A program made the position numbers and the translations under genes. Of a stretch of DNA of 64,000 bases, positions 21,265 to 33,102 are shown one piece after another. Below the pieces are notes generated by a model that was given only the letters and a program-made list of their open reading frames with translations, did not search any database and was not told the DNA's origin. The stretch covers positions 1-64,000 of the forward strand of contig ARYC01000482.1 in the NCBI GenBank assembly GCA_000711775.1, in the 5' to 3' direction. The stretch comes from Oxytricha trifallax. Its lineage: Eukaryota > Ciliophora > Spirotrichea > Sporadotrichida > Oxytrichidae. The stretch's first letter is position 1. Each line of letters opens with the position of its first letter.

Positions 21265-22708
21265 TCAAACGAATTTTATTTGCTTGTCTTTGTTATATCT
21301 CTGTAATCTTGCTCTCTTGAGTGGCACAAGTATGTCATCCAATTTTACCTTGGATAGGAGGGAGCACTGATGATTATCATCTCTACTATCTTTTTTTATT
21401 TCCTTGCATACAATTTCTTACTTGATATGCTTCTAAGCTTAACTGATTGATTATTTTTCAAACTTTGTGCCAAAGTAAGCCATACTCTCCATATCACTCT
21501 CTAATATAATAGCTCCAATTCCCCATACATCCCACTAAACAGAGCCATTAATGCATTTCTTTCTGATTGGGAAATATCCAGGTATCCAAGAACCTTTGCT
21601 AAGGTTACATCTTTTATCTTTATGCTCTATTGAAATCTATAACAACTACTTCTAAAGGCAGAGGTTTATCATAACATTTTGAGGCTTCAAATCTCTATGA
21701 ACATATCCAAGTTCATGCATTTCTTTTATACCCTATATCATATCAGATAGTATATCATTCAAATCATCTGGGTATCTGTTATGATTTAGATAATCTCTCA
21801 GAGTCATTTCATATTTCTTAAGCCTTAATGCGAAATATCCATTGCTAAAATTACACCATTTTGCTTAAGCAAGTTCTTGCATTCTTTTCTATAAGCCTCT
21901 CTAAGAATCATGGATTCGTTAGCAAACTCATTTTGGTACTGCTCATTTTTAAGTAGATATCTGTAAGGATACACCTTGTATGAATAATCATCAATTACAA
22001 TAAGTTTTGGTTTTGCAAGAACGCTAATTTTCAAATAGTTATCAATACAACTGCTAATATCAATTGCAATTAATCCAGGTATGTTCAGAGCTTTGACTTA
22101 GAAGCATGCTAATATAGTGTTGCCTACCGGTTGATTCATCAAATCATGCAGCTTCTATCTCTTGGGTCTCTCCTGTTAATCTCTTTATGACTCAATAGTA
22201 TTTGACTTTTTCTTGGCAGGTATAAGCTTTTAAGTTTCTTTATCTTGAATCAAGAACTCTCTTAAGTGATGCTTTTGCATATGTTTCTTCACTTTTGCTG
22301 AATGGGCATAGGTCTTTACACAAGTTGTTAATTATTACCTGCCATCGACTTTATCATTCTTGAAATAGATCATAGCTCTACCAGAGTGTATTTCTTTGAT
22401 GTGCCTCTTCAAGCTAGAATCAGTTGAGAAAAAATTTTAACATTCATTACATTAAAATGCTTTAACCTTTTCTACTGGGAGCTGTTCTTTTAACTCCTCA
22501 ACATCTTCGATTAGCGTTTAAAAACCCATATCTCCTCTCTGCTTCCTGATATTTATATCTCGAACAAACACCTCTGATACAAACTCAAGAGCTTTAAGCT
22601 CTGGCTCCTTTTCGATGTAGATGATCTCTGGTTTCTTAGTTTAGCCAAAGTTTAGCTAAGATTTCAACTGCCAAGAGAGACTGCTTTGCGATTTAAGTTA
22701 GCCGCCAT
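21265..22708 (-). pseudogene. TBE C zinc-finger/kinase protein, broken
   Basis: ATG at 22708 starts MAANLNRKAVSLGS-type sequence; a zinc-finger region follows (C..C..HLK near 22380-22440; HMQKHHLR near 22270). A clean stretch at 22034-21825 reads KPKLIVIDDYSYKVYPYRY..NESMILREAYRKECKNLL. The catalytic loop ..GIKEMHELGYVHRDLKPQNVM is at about 21740-21670. Further shifts break the DFN and C-terminal regions. Stop around 21265-21267. It matches copy D most closely. Confidence 0.8.
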
Positions 22709-23273
22709 GTTTAAATGCAAATTTAAATTTCTATTATTTAATAAGTAAAAACCTCACTGGTTATACAAACTTTGTAAAGGAGCTGGGACTACAACGACAA
22801 TGGTTGATTCTTATGTGTTAGACATCATATTTTTACTTAGTTATATATATATAAATTTTCTATTTTTATGCTTAACATTTTTAATATTGGTACCAACTGA
22901 GAATAAATTCAGGTTGGAACTGTTACCAATTAGGTTTTGAACCATTTTGGAACTTTTCCATTAAAACCTCATTAGTTTATAACTAAGTACTAATAAAGTT
23001 TTGGTACAATTAAATTGGTACCAATTAAAATTAAATGGAATAAGAACCAGTACTAATTATATTTAAACAAATCTAGTACTAATTTAATGGAACTTAATTG
23101 ATAAAAAAAGCTCCATCTCTAAAGTTTGTACAGCTTCTGCCAGCTTTCTCCACGTATCCTTACCAGGTTGACCTCCTATAAGATGCCCATATTTAATACT
23201 AACATTTTAAACAGTAGGATCCAGAACTATATATATTAAAATTTGAAATTCAATAACAAGAGAAGAAACAAGG
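22709..23273. promoter_or_regulatory. Divergent GGTACC-rich spacer of TBE C
   Basis: Same arrangement as in B (8906-9477): runs of GGTACC, TTGGTACCAA and TAGTACTAA at 22890-23095, and the conserved short frame on the minus strand (MGILQEVNLVRIRGESWQKL, near 23190-23130). Confidence 0.5.
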
Positions 23274-24046
23274 ATGGAATCTATAAGTACTGCAATAAAG
23301 AGGGTTGAAGCTTGGGAAATGATCTCAAGATTTAGAAGCAAGGAAGATCTCTATCGATACCTCAGTCAGCATGGTAAGAATATGACATATACTTAATCAT
23401 ATACTATAGTGGGATTATTCCTTCCAACGTTGGAAAGAACTAAAATTTCATTCTTAAAAGCTATACTCTGTGATGAGAAGAAAGCCTTCAAAAATAATTA
23501 AATAAAATTGATAGAAATACCAAAATACCCAGAGATATCAGTCACTAATCTCTACGAGGGTGCGATGAAATATGAAGAGTTGGTGGTTTATCTTCCTACC
23601 AAGAAACTACTCTCTAACAAACTTCCAGAAAAAAGCTTCTTCTTTGGCGATCTTGGCACTTTAAGAGAGAGTTATTTCAAATAGATCATTGAAGAAGCCC
23701 ACAAGAAACGCTATTCAATTTCTCCTGAAGATTAAAAGAAGCAAGGCATACTTATAAGCGAGACTTGGCTTGAAGAGCTAAAGAAGCATCCTTACCTCTC
23801 TAGTAAGCTTTGATTGATAATTTTGTAAGGAAACCTGGAACTGGTATATTCCTAATGAAAGAGCATGCTAAGTTTTTCAGAGGGAGAAAGTCATAGACTT
23901 TTCATTAAGTGAGCAATAGACTTTATATATATGCTTAAAAGCCAGATGAAATGAACATAGGTGCAGGAGTTGGTACTAAGAGAAGAAATATGGGCCCAAG
24001 CAAGTCATAAGAAGAAGAGAAGAAAGAGAAACCAAACCCATTTATG
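23274..24046 (+). pseudogene. TBE C 22-kDa-type gene, cut near its end
   Basis: ATG 23274, MESISTAIKRVEAWE.., with the family segments GLFLPTLERTKISFLKAI, NLYEGAMKYEELVVYLPTKK and FFGDLGTLRESYFKQIIEE. The tiny-intron donor GTAAGCTTTGATTGATAA is there but the acceptor reads TTGTAAG rather than TTGCAGG. The last few codons before ..MG and a TGA at 25709-25711 lie beyond the nested element. Bases 23393-23697 are identical to copy D (34182-34486), far closer than the surrounding sequence. Confidence 0.75.
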
Positions 24047-25684
24047 GGATACCACCCCACATGCCTGGAATTTTTTTAATACCAGGACTGTGAAATTAAT
24101 ACCTGGAGTTCGAGAATTATAACTGGAATTCGACGATTAAAACTGGAATTCCAGAAATAACTCTGGAACCAAAATCTTTTTAATAAAATAGAATTATCTC
24201 ATATAAAAAGTATATTTAAATATTTAATCATCATATTATTTAAAAATTAATTTAAAAGAAAAAATATAAATTTCTTTTACCATTTATATTCAAATTCATA
24301 TTTAATTGTAAGATAATTATAATTTTATAGCGATTACTATTGTATGAATACATTCAAAATTGATAACATATAATTAATTAAATTAATATAAAATCTAAAT
24401 CGTGGTAGTTAAAGTCGACGGGTAATCATGACATATAATAGAGAAAACATTTTTGTCAAAGGCACTGCCATGTATATGCCTTGAGAAACCTATAAGCTAT
24501 ATCAGGATAAATTGAGGATAAGCTGTAAACTCTTTAAATTACAAACTATGTTTTAACAAAAAATTAATCCTTTAAGGTTTCATCTTATGATGGAGATAGA
24601 TAAATGCCATGTAATAGTTTTAAATAATAATATTAATTTTAAAACAATAAGCTAAAATTCTTCATCTTCACTATTTTTATATGAAAAGTTGTTATTATAG
24701 TTTCATTTTAGCATTAGGAGTAAGAGTATAAGTTTAAGTTATTTAAAAATTATGAAACTTTTTTATTAATAATGAAAATTTACTTAAATTTTGATTCAAA
24801 GTTTTTATACATGAGCCTTTTGGATATAGCCTGATTGTATTTCTTTAGTATAGAATCAGACTATGTACTGATAAGATTTTAATTTTTAATAATAAAGTTA
24901 GTATAATTTATTTATAATAAAAAAGACTTTATGAGAATGAATTCTAAAGCTTTTTAAATGTTGAAAATTATGATTAATGCAAGTATAATTTTGCTTTATA
25001 TTTACATTACTATACAGTTAAAGAATGATTATGGTCGAAGCGAGAAGACAGGCTAGAGGATTTTGGAGCCAGGAGTCAGGCAGTTTACCAATGTTTATAT
25101 ATGTAAGTCTTCTAATTTACCCCAAATATTAATGAAAATTGCATTCTTTATCAATAAGAATTATAGGAACCACAACTGACCTATAATTTTCAGGTTCATT
25201 AACCCAGCTTCTTATGATAAATTAAGATTCCTTATTATATGGCATGATTATATTTAAACAATTGCATGAATTTATTTAATATTGCATAATAATTAATAAA
25301 ACCGGATTTAGAAAATATAAATTGGTATTTACATGATATAACTGACAATTTTACTGACTCCGAGGAAATTCATTTTTGTACATAATTATTTAATTTAAAA
25401 ACTTATAATATTTAATATTTTTCTCATTGTAAAAGAATTTTTGAGTTATTTATTTCATACAGAGAGCAATAAAATGAAATTTTGAAATTTTACTTTAATA
25501 TAAAAAATACAAAATACAAATTCATATTTTCATATTTATAAAATATTCTAACATAAATAAAATATTAAGAGAAATTCCAGAACTAAAATGGAATTACAGT
25601 TGTAATTCTGGAATTCCAGGATGAATATGGAAGAATTTTCTCGTGCCTGGAATAAAAATAATTTCAGGCACATAGGGGGTATCC
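24047..25684. mobile_element. 1.6-kb element nested in TBE C
   Basis: Starts GGATACCACCCCACATGCC and ends GGCACATAGGGGGTATCC, an inverted repeat. CATTTATG precedes it and CATTTATGAG follows, so the duplication is about 8 bp; the uninterrupted site in copy D reads CCCTTTATGAG. Blocks of CTGGAATTCCAG near both ends tie it to the 188-bp element at 4141. The inside is AT-rich; one GC-richer island at 25030-25090 (GGTCGAAGCGAGAAGACAGG..) is not a convincing gene. Probably a non-autonomous DNA transposon. Confidence 0.8.
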
Positions 25685-25716
25685 CATTTATGAGTCAATT
25701 TTAATATGTGAATATA

Positions 25717-26786
25717 TACATTCGTTTAAATCTAAAACTTATTTCTAAACATTCATTCTTCCCTCTCTCGCACAAATTGTTGTCTTATCTTTACCCACTC
25801 TCTTAAAGCTGCTTTGAATTTTGTCTGCTGTATCGATGGGCAAGTCATGCATAAGATGATACAGCAGCAGCTTCTTGTAGTGAGTCTTGATTTAACTCCA
25901 GTAGAATACAATTCCATTAATTAATGGCCTTTAAGGAATGTAGTAAACTGGAGTTATGTTTAGTTCTTCATAGGCTTTCTTAGACTCCTCAGTTTTATGA
26001 ACTGATAGGTTATCAACGAAAATGATGATCTATTGATTACTATACTTCTCTCTGAGCTTATTTAGGAACTCTAATTACTACTCTCGCTTAATAGAGTGAG
26101 GGTGAATGACATAACTTTCTCAGCCTGAATCTTCACTAATACCAGCTAAAATGCATGAGTGACAACCTTCACTTTCTAGTCATAAACTTCTAAATTATCA
26201 TACTTCTTTTGCCATGACTTGTTAATAAAGGTGTTGAAGGTGAATAGAGCTTCATAAGTGGGTATGAACTTGAAGTTATTATCAATAGCCCTCTGCATTA
26301 TATAATATATATATAGTTTTAATTATTACTATAAAATGGCACTGTAAAATAAATTACTCTCTTCACTCTGTTGGCAGTCTTGAAAGTAATACCATTTCTT
26401 TTATAAAAGTTGGTTATAGTTTAAAAAGAGAAACACATGTCACGAAACTTACGATGAAACATGACAGCTCGCTAGTCTAGAGGAAAGTGTGCATAATACT
26501 TTAAAATCTTCGAGGCGCAGAGGTAGTCAATATGGTGCTGTGAGAACTTTTTTGTTGTTGTTGCAGAATGCTTTCAATGCCTGAATTATAATGCTAAACA
26601 GCCAACAAGCAATGATAGCTAACTGTTGGGGCACTCTTGCACTGGAGCTTTGCTATAGCTGAATAATTCATTATTGGTTTGACTAAAGTCTATATTAATA
26701 CTTGTCCCATAACTAAGCTTAAGAAGTAAATCTAAATATTAATCATCATAAATAGACCCCAAATTTCGCTAATTTCTATTTCTCAT
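25717..26786 (-). pseudogene. TBE C transposase, broken
   Basis: ATG 26786 (MRNRNQRNLGSIYDDQYLDLL..). Readable: VNRVKRVIYF.., IPTYEALFTF (the IHADEAVF site degraded, so the first catalytic Asp is lost), FVDNLSVHKTEESKKAYEE and NGIVFYWSQIKTHYKK (the Glu changed). The stop present in B is lost and the frame runs into the nested element. An inactive copy. Confidence 0.8.
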
Positions 26787-26881
26787 TTTGCAAATTGGCC
26801 TAATTTCTCTACTAACCCCAATAAGACCCCAACTATCCTACAAATCAAAGCACTTATAAACCTCACTATGGGGTTTTGAAT

Positions 26882-27024
26882 TTGCAGAAATTTTTCTTAC
26901 TTTTACTCAGTGATCAGAGCAACAAAACCACTTAAAATTTGTAGTTAAAAGTAAACTGCAAAATTTCATATGTAATGTATTTGCTCTTTATTTAAGGCAT
27001 AATTCAAGATTGGAATTTTTCCAT
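26882..27024 (-). CDS. LRR gene L1, N-terminal fragment
   Basis: ATG 27024 starts MEKFQS, then a TGA exactly where sister genes have the conserved Trp (W-F/L-IPQ), then IMPQIKSKYITYEILQFTFNY..VVLLL, another TGA at the conserved Arg, and SLSKSKKNFC before TBE C begins. Both TGAs can be explained by one transition from TGG and CGA. The sequence expected between this fragment and the LRR part (about 1 kb in L2 and L4) is missing on both sides of TBE C. Confidence 0.7.
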
Positions 27025-27247
27025 TCGATGGATTTATTTAATTGTGAATTTCTTTTAAATTTTAGATTTATTGAATTACTATATATTTTATTTTTACCAT
27101 ATGTCTTTTAGGATCATCTTTACTAATAAACCATTAATTTAATGACATTTGTTGAATATGTAAATATTACAAATTAAATAACTTAATACCTTGTTATTTG
27201 TTAATCTATCATTTATATTTAAACTTGTATCTTACTTTCTTTCATAA

Positions 27248-28971
27248 CTAAAATTTATTGATATAAAACAGAAAATTATTCCCATTTAGATCAAGTGAGC
27301 TCATTTTCTTACAATAGACTATTATATTTTCTATATATGGTCCTGCGTCGTCATTCAGCATATTAAAGCTTAAATTAAGTTTTTCTAATATATTATGAGG
27401 CAGATTTTCGTAATGCTCACTTAAAGCTTTAATATATTTGGTCAAATATTTTAAAAAAATTAATATTTCCTATAACAATTATTACAAATAATTAATAAGC
27501 TAGAGCGCCTTCAAAAGTTATTTAATTTAGGGATAAAGTTAGTATTTTCAAATGCCAAGCAAAGGCCACAACAAACTATTAAATTGTCTCATCAGATATT
27601 TTACAAGAACTTAAATTCAAAACTTAAAGCTTTGACATTGTAAACCATTAGTGAAATATAAATTATTTTTAAAATACTTATTTTTTCTTTTAACTAAAGA
27701 ATCAGCTACATTTTTAGATAGTGTTGGATAAATGAATAATCTCCAATTAATACTAAGATTTGTTAGTGTACAATTACAGTTAAAGAATTCCTTAGCTTCA
27801 ATAAGTCCTCGCTCTGTTAAATTATTGTTAGAAATATTCAAATGAGTTAATTTATTTTTTAACCCTACCAGTTTAGGAATTAATTGCATAAAATTATAAT
27901 TGCCGAACTTGTTTCCAGATATGTTTAAGTATGTAAGGTTATTATGGTACTTAATTGAGTCTAATACTTCCTAAAAGTGGAATATAAGTAATAAAAAATG
28001 AATATTTATTAATTTTGTAATAAATTTTCATAAGAATTAAAATTGACCATAAGTATAATAATATTATATGTTATCTGGGAGTATATTTTCTAAAGTCAAT
28101 CTTGAAATGTAGAGCAAGTTTTTATCAAATATGATAGTTATTAAGCATTTTTGAAATTAAGTTTTTATCTCTATAAAGGAAGTGCTTCTAAGTGTTATAT
28201 ACTAAAATTTAAAAAGTGTTCTTTGAATTATTTTTTCACATCTATGAATTCTTTAAAAAACTTATCATTTTAGTTTTAAGATAATACTCTTTCATAAATT
28301 TTATAAAATCTAAAAATATAATTAATTGTGATGTTGGTGGCATCTAGAGTTTTCTGATAAAATTATCCAATAACAAAATCTAATATTTCTTAGTGATTTG
28401 TACTTAAAATAATCTCCTTTGTGTTAATTTAGTTGCTCTAGCTTATCTCACAAATTTTTCTAGTTAGCTCAACAAGAGGATTCTGGTTTAATTTTGATTA
28501 TTTATTATAAAGAAAGTCTAGTGAGATTGTTATACTGTCAAATCAATACTTTTAATTTTCAAGAATTTAATACAAATTGGTTGCTTAGTGTCGATCAAAT
28601 CGAATCATTTACTGAGTTCTATTCAAAAATGCCTAAACGATGAGGTTTAATTTAACACATTTTGAAATTTCATTAACTCTTTTCAATTTGATAAAGTTAT
28701 TAAACTATGATTTCTCTTCTTCTAAAATAGCCTCTTTTTAGTTGTATTAAAATATGTACTACATTAGTTTAGGGTGTATAGTGAAAGTTCTCATTTCAAA
28801 AAGTTATTAGAATTCACTGTAAAAGCTTAGGAGAAATAATTAGGATTTTTTGCAAAGAGATCTTAAAAGCAAAGTCACTTCAAAGTTAAACTAGTAGGAA
28901 TGCTTAAAAATCTCGATAGTAATATATTTACTTTTTAGTTAAGGGATGAACCAAGGCGGAAAATTCTCCAT
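27248..28971 (-). CDS. LRR gene L2, nearly complete
   Basis: The best-preserved family member. ATG 28971, MENFPPWFIPQLKSKYITI.., LLLRSLCKKSQLFLLSFYSEF. The frame runs 292 codons to TGA 28096 with a single internal TGA at 28543 and over 35 TAA/TAG codons. It includes the second conserved block ELTRKICEISQSNQINTKEI..EILDFVIGQFYQ. After an intron ending TTTTAG the LRR part follows (27960-27617): YHNNLTYLNISGN, KLTHLNISNNNLTERGLIE. The last repeat lies at 27445-27248 (HYENLPHNILEKLNLSFNM.., MSSLDLNGN), followed by a TGA near 27240. Intracellular by look (no signal peptide). A cytoplasmic or nuclear LRR protein of about 500-600 residues; function unknown. Confidence 0.8.
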
Positions 28972-29744
28972 TTTAAATAGATTTAATTATTATTATTTAA
29001 AGCTTTTTAACGGAAATTAATACTGGGGCATAAGACAGCCAGATAGTACTTACTTTAATTTAAGCATTTATAAAATAACCGTAAATAATGAAAGACAGTT
29101 ATGTATTCCTTATAAACAATTATTTCAAATTCAAAAGATTATATTCTTCCCAATTTTTTTAAAAATAAAGGTATTTTAATTTATTACAATTAATCAAATT
29201 TATGATCAAAATATATATAAAAATAATTATTTTCACAATAAAAATTTTCCTTTAAAGCTAAAAATTTAAGAGGATATTTGACATTATGAAAATAAACAAA
29301 AATTATAAATATTATTGCAAGATTCTATTAATTAATTTATTTAATAATAATGAATTTTATATTATAAATAAGAATCTTTCAGACTAACTATCTTTCGAAT
29401 TGACTACAGATTTATAGATGAAATTATTATGGGAATAGTTTCTATAGTAGCAATTTAAATTTTACTTGTTATCAGATATAATTTTAATTAAGAGTGTTAT
29501 TGTATTAAATTTTAACTGGACTTTAAGAGTGTAAATATATAAACTTTAATGTTTAAAGCGAATTCCAGAACACTATTAAGAAAAAGAGAATAGGTGAGAT
29601 AAGTTTTATTGTATATTCACTAAAAAAACAATTAAAAATGAGTGTATATTCCTTATTATTATTAAAATGCAAGGTGAGTAGAAGTTGAATATCATATCAA
29701 TAAAATTAATGTTTCAATAATTTCATTGTATTTTTAAAGCAATA
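28972..29744. other. No gene seen; upstream region of L2
   Basis: About 770 AT-rich bases upstream of L2. No open frame with convincing composition and no inverted repeat. Presumably holds the L2 promoter. Confidence 0.4.
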
Positions 29745-29938
29745 TTAAATTTTGAAGGGGAGTCTGAGCTCCGATTACATGTGCCCGATGTGCTCACCAA
29801 CATCAATGCAATGCTGGCAAACCTCTATGAGATATAGTTCCTGATAGTGAACATGTTTGAATTATTTTTATCGATAAATTTCGTATATTTTGAATTAATT
29901 TTAATGCTAAAAACTAACTAATTAATTTAAATTTTGAA
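29745..29938. mobile_element. SINE-like retroposon, longer copy, 12-bp duplication
   Basis: TTAAATTTTGAA flanks both sides (29745-29756 and 29927-29938). The 170-bp body starts GGGGAGTCTGAGCTCCG and ends GCTAAAAACTAACTAATTAAT. It shares CACCAACATC, GATATAGTTCCTGATA and TTTTAATGCTAAAAA with the copy at 11902. The GC-rich 5' third is the place to look for a tRNA or 5S promoter; I cannot match A and B boxes with certainty. Confidence 0.8.
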
Positions 29939-30272
29939 TAATTATAACTGAACTTAATATTAAATTGAGTAACTAATCAGATAGATAAAAAAATTAAATA
30001 TGTAATTGCTATATTTATGGGAAAATTTAGCTATATATTTTTATTATTTCCCTGTAACATGATAAATAAGAATTTGCAAATTCTAAAAAACTCATTCTGA
30101 ATGAAAAAACTAAGCTAATTAAGTATTTTAGGCATTTCAGGAATTAAAAATATAATAAAAATTACTTTTTAAAAGAAAAAAATTGGTAAGATTCAAAAAT
30201 TTCCTTTTAAAATTATTATAAATTACAAGGAAATAATTTTTAAAATATTGATATATTAAAAAATTTACGCTA

Positions 30273-30844
30273 TGGGATCAAACACGACCCCCCCATAATG
30301 TATATTTTTCATTTTTTAGTCTGATAGAGATTTTGACGCTGAGTAATAGTAGCGAATGAACTATGCGTGTGCAATCAATAGTTTTCGAGATATGGCCCCA
30401 ATTAAGTTCACATTTTATATATAAAATTATAGTAAAATTTTTTAAAATATTCCCAATTTTTCCTTAATATATCAATTTAGAGGATTTAAGGAAAATTTAA
30501 AGAATTTATTTAATTTATCAAAATAATATCATAATAAATTATTTAGATTTTAATTTTATTACAAGAATGTAATATAAATTTATTATGATATTATTTTGGT
30601 AAATTAAATAAATTCTTTAAATTTTCCTTAAATCCTCTAAATTGATATTTTAAGGAAAAATTAGGAATATTTTACAAAATTTTAATATAATTTTATATAT
30701 AAAATGTGAACTTAATTGGGGCCATATCTCGAAAACTATTGATCGCACACGCATAGTTTATTAGCTACTATTACTCAGCGTCAAAATCTCTATCAGACTA
30801 CAAAAAGAAAAATATACATTATGGGGGGGGCGTATTTGATCCCA
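30273..30844. repeat. 572-bp palindrome with poly-G ends
   Basis: Left end TGGGATCAAACACGACCCCCCC, right end GGGGGGGGCGTATTTGATCCCA. Arms of about 270 bases (for example GTTTTCGAGATATGGCCCC at 30378 mirrored by GGGGCCATATCTCGAAAAC at 30719) meet near 30550 with a short loop. Only a few mismatches, so young or held by conversion. No ORF. Target duplication not clear. It sits just past the 3' end of L3. Confidence 0.85.
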
Positions 30845-30979
30845 AAGCCAAAATTTATATTAAAACGAAACTATAAAGTAAAATATGATAAAATTTGTCA
30901 AATAAAAATATTCTAATCTTTTATTAAATTTTATGTTATTGATATATTAATATGCAGTTATTCTCTAAATACAATCGCT

Positions 30980-31213
30980 TCAAACCCTAAATTAAACATT
31001 GACGTACTCACGAGGTTTCTTTCCCTTTTCTATAAATCTCTTAAAACTGATAAATTAATTTCCTTAAAGATAGAATTTTTTCAAATTCTTACAGTCCTTT
31101 AATATTTACATTAAAAAGGGTATTGCGGTGTCTTTTAGTTTATTGGAACCGAGATTTAATTCTTCTAATTAATTTTGAGGCATTTTCTTAAAGTGTTCGC
31201 TTAAAGCTTCATT
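30980..31213 (-). CDS. LRR gene L3, last exon
   Basis: Reads EALSEHFKKMPQNQLEELNL.SNKLKDTAIPFLMQ, DCKNLKKFYLQGNQF and a basic tail to TGA 30980-30982. It matches the ends of L4 (ALSEHYENMPQNQLEDLDL) and L5. TBE D begins directly upstream (target ATT at 31211-31213). Confidence 0.8.
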
Positions 31214-32320
31214 CAAAACCCCAAAACACCTTAGTGAGGTTAATAAGTGCTTTGATTTGTAGGATATAGTTGGGGTCTTATTGGGGTTAGTAGAGAAAAC
31301 GCAGGTTTTTTGTGAATTAGATGAATATTTAATGATTATTAGTGTACTTAATTCAAACAAATTTTATCTGCTTATCTTTGTGGTACCTCTTGAATCTAGC
31401 TCTCTGGACTGGTGTATGTATGTCTTCTAACGATTGTCTTGGATAAGCTGGAGCTCTAACGATTATCATCTGTACAAGCTTTTTAATTTCATTTCAGACA
31501 TCTTCCTGTTATATATGTTTAGAAGCCAAACTTATTGATTATTTTTCGTGCTTTGTTCCAAAGTATGACATACTTTCCATATCGCACTCAAAGATTATGG
31601 CAGCAACTGCTCAAACATCCCATTAAACAGAGCCATTAGTCCAATTCTCCCTGATTGGACAGTATCCTAGTGTGCCAAGCACATTAGCCAAAGTCACTAT
31701 TTATTATCTTATAGCTCTATTGAAATCAATGACTACAAATTCTAATGGACAGAGATTTAACATAACATTTTCAGGCTTCAAATCTCTATGCACATACCCA
31801 AGTTCATGAAGCTCTTTTACACCCTTAATCATTTCTGATAGTATCTCATTTAAATCATCTGGGTATCTATTTTGATAGAGATACTTTCTCAAAGTTATTT
31901 CGAACTTTTTCAGTCTTAATGCATTATGTATTCATTTGCAAATTCATTTTGATAATGCTCGTTTCTAATTAGATACTTGAAAGGATATACTTTGTAAGAA
32001 TACTCATAAACCACTATAAGCTTAGCCTTGTTTGGCAGATCAAAATGCAAGTAATTTTCAATACAGCTTTCAATATCAATTGCATTCAATGCAGGTATAT
32101 CTATAGCTCTATCTTAAAGACATACTAGAGTACCATTTGCTGGCTGATTCATTGATTCAAATCGCTTCTGTCTCTTGAGCCTCTCCTCCTGTTCTCTTTA
32201 TGACTCAAGAGTTATTTTTTCTTCTAGCAGGTATAAGCTTTTAAGTTTCCTCATCTTTAATCAGGAATTCACATAAATAGTGCTTTTGCATATGCCTCTT
32301 TACTTTGGCCGAGTGAGTAT

Positions 32321-33102
32321 AAAGTACATTTATCGAAATAAGAGAAGCATTTAAGTTAAAATTCAAATTTAGGAAGATATATACTTACTTGTTCATTGAT
32401 GAGTTATCTTAAAACCTTCTTTATCCTCTTCATCACTTTCAACTTTTCTTTTTCTTACTGTAATCACGAAAACTATTCGCATTCCGTTTCTGATCTTGCG
32501 GTCGTCAAAACCCGCTGCACTGTTGGAGCTACAGCTGAAACCTCAGCTACTTCTAAGTTAAAGAGTGCTATATCAGGATTCAAGCTGGAGGAGGAGACTC
32601 CATTATGTTTAGCCAAAATTTAATTATTTTGAGATATTTAATAATTTAAAACATGCAGAGTCTTAATTTAAAAATTTAAGACTAAAATTAATTAAGACAT
32701 CTCTATTAAAATTTCTCTATAAATTAAACCTATTACTTTAATCACTTATGTTAAAGCATTAATACTTAAAAAGTTTTAATATGAATGTTTTAAATTATTA
32801 AATATCTCAAAATAATTGAATTTTGGCTAAACATAATGGAGTCTCCTCTCCAGCTTGAATCCTGATATAGCACTCTTTAACTTAGAAGTAGCTGAGGTTT
32901 CAGCTGTAGCTCCAACAGTGCAGCGGGTTTTGACGACCACAAGCGAATAGTTTTCGTGATTACAGTAAGAACAAGAAAAGTTGAAAGTGATGAAGAGGAT
33001 AAAGAAGGTTTTAAGATAACTCATCAATGAACAAGCAAGTATATATCTTCCTAAATTTGAATTTTAACTTAAATGCTTCTCTTATTTCGATAAATGCACT
33101 TT
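32321..33102. repeat. 782-bp palindrome carrying a small secreted-protein ORF twice
   Basis: Starts AAGTACATTTATCG and ends CGATAAATGCACTT, with TA on both sides, fitting a TA target in the TBE kinase gene (the uninterrupted site in copy B reads GAGTGAGTATATGAC on that strand). Arms of about 330 bases flank a 130-base loop (about 32656-32785). Each arm contains the same ORF in opposite orientation. Arms differ by a 15-base indel and a 1-base indel, both inside the ORF. Confidence 0.88.
32399..32632 (+). CDS. Small protein with signal peptide, in palindrome arm
   Basis: 77 residues. MSYLKTFFILFITFNFSFSY is a textbook signal peptide (Lys, then a hydrophobic core), followed by CNHENYSHSV.., VVKTRCTVGATAETSATSKL and KSAISGFKLEEETPL. 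Base composition is clearly less AT-rich than the flanks, especially 32490-32600, which suggests a captured piece of a real secreted-protein gene. The mirror copy at 33029-32827 lacks five codons and has a frameshift near its end. The stop is TGA 32630-32632 just after a TAA read as Gln. I do not recognise the family; only one exon may be present. Confidence 0.65.

Larger units (their letters stand above)
21125..26878. mobile_element. TBE copy C, type-1, with a nested element
   Basis: 5754 bp including a 1.6-kb insertion; without it 4.1 kb, as copy B. Left end has two telomere repeats (CAAAACCCCAAAACCCC); the right end has lost one (..CACTATGGGGTTTTG). Target duplication AAT (21122-21124, 26879-26881). 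Orientation is opposite to B: kinase (-) next to the left end, 22-kDa-type gene (+), transposase (-) next to the right end. It separates the N-terminus of L1 (26882-27024) from its LRR part. Confidence 0.92.
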
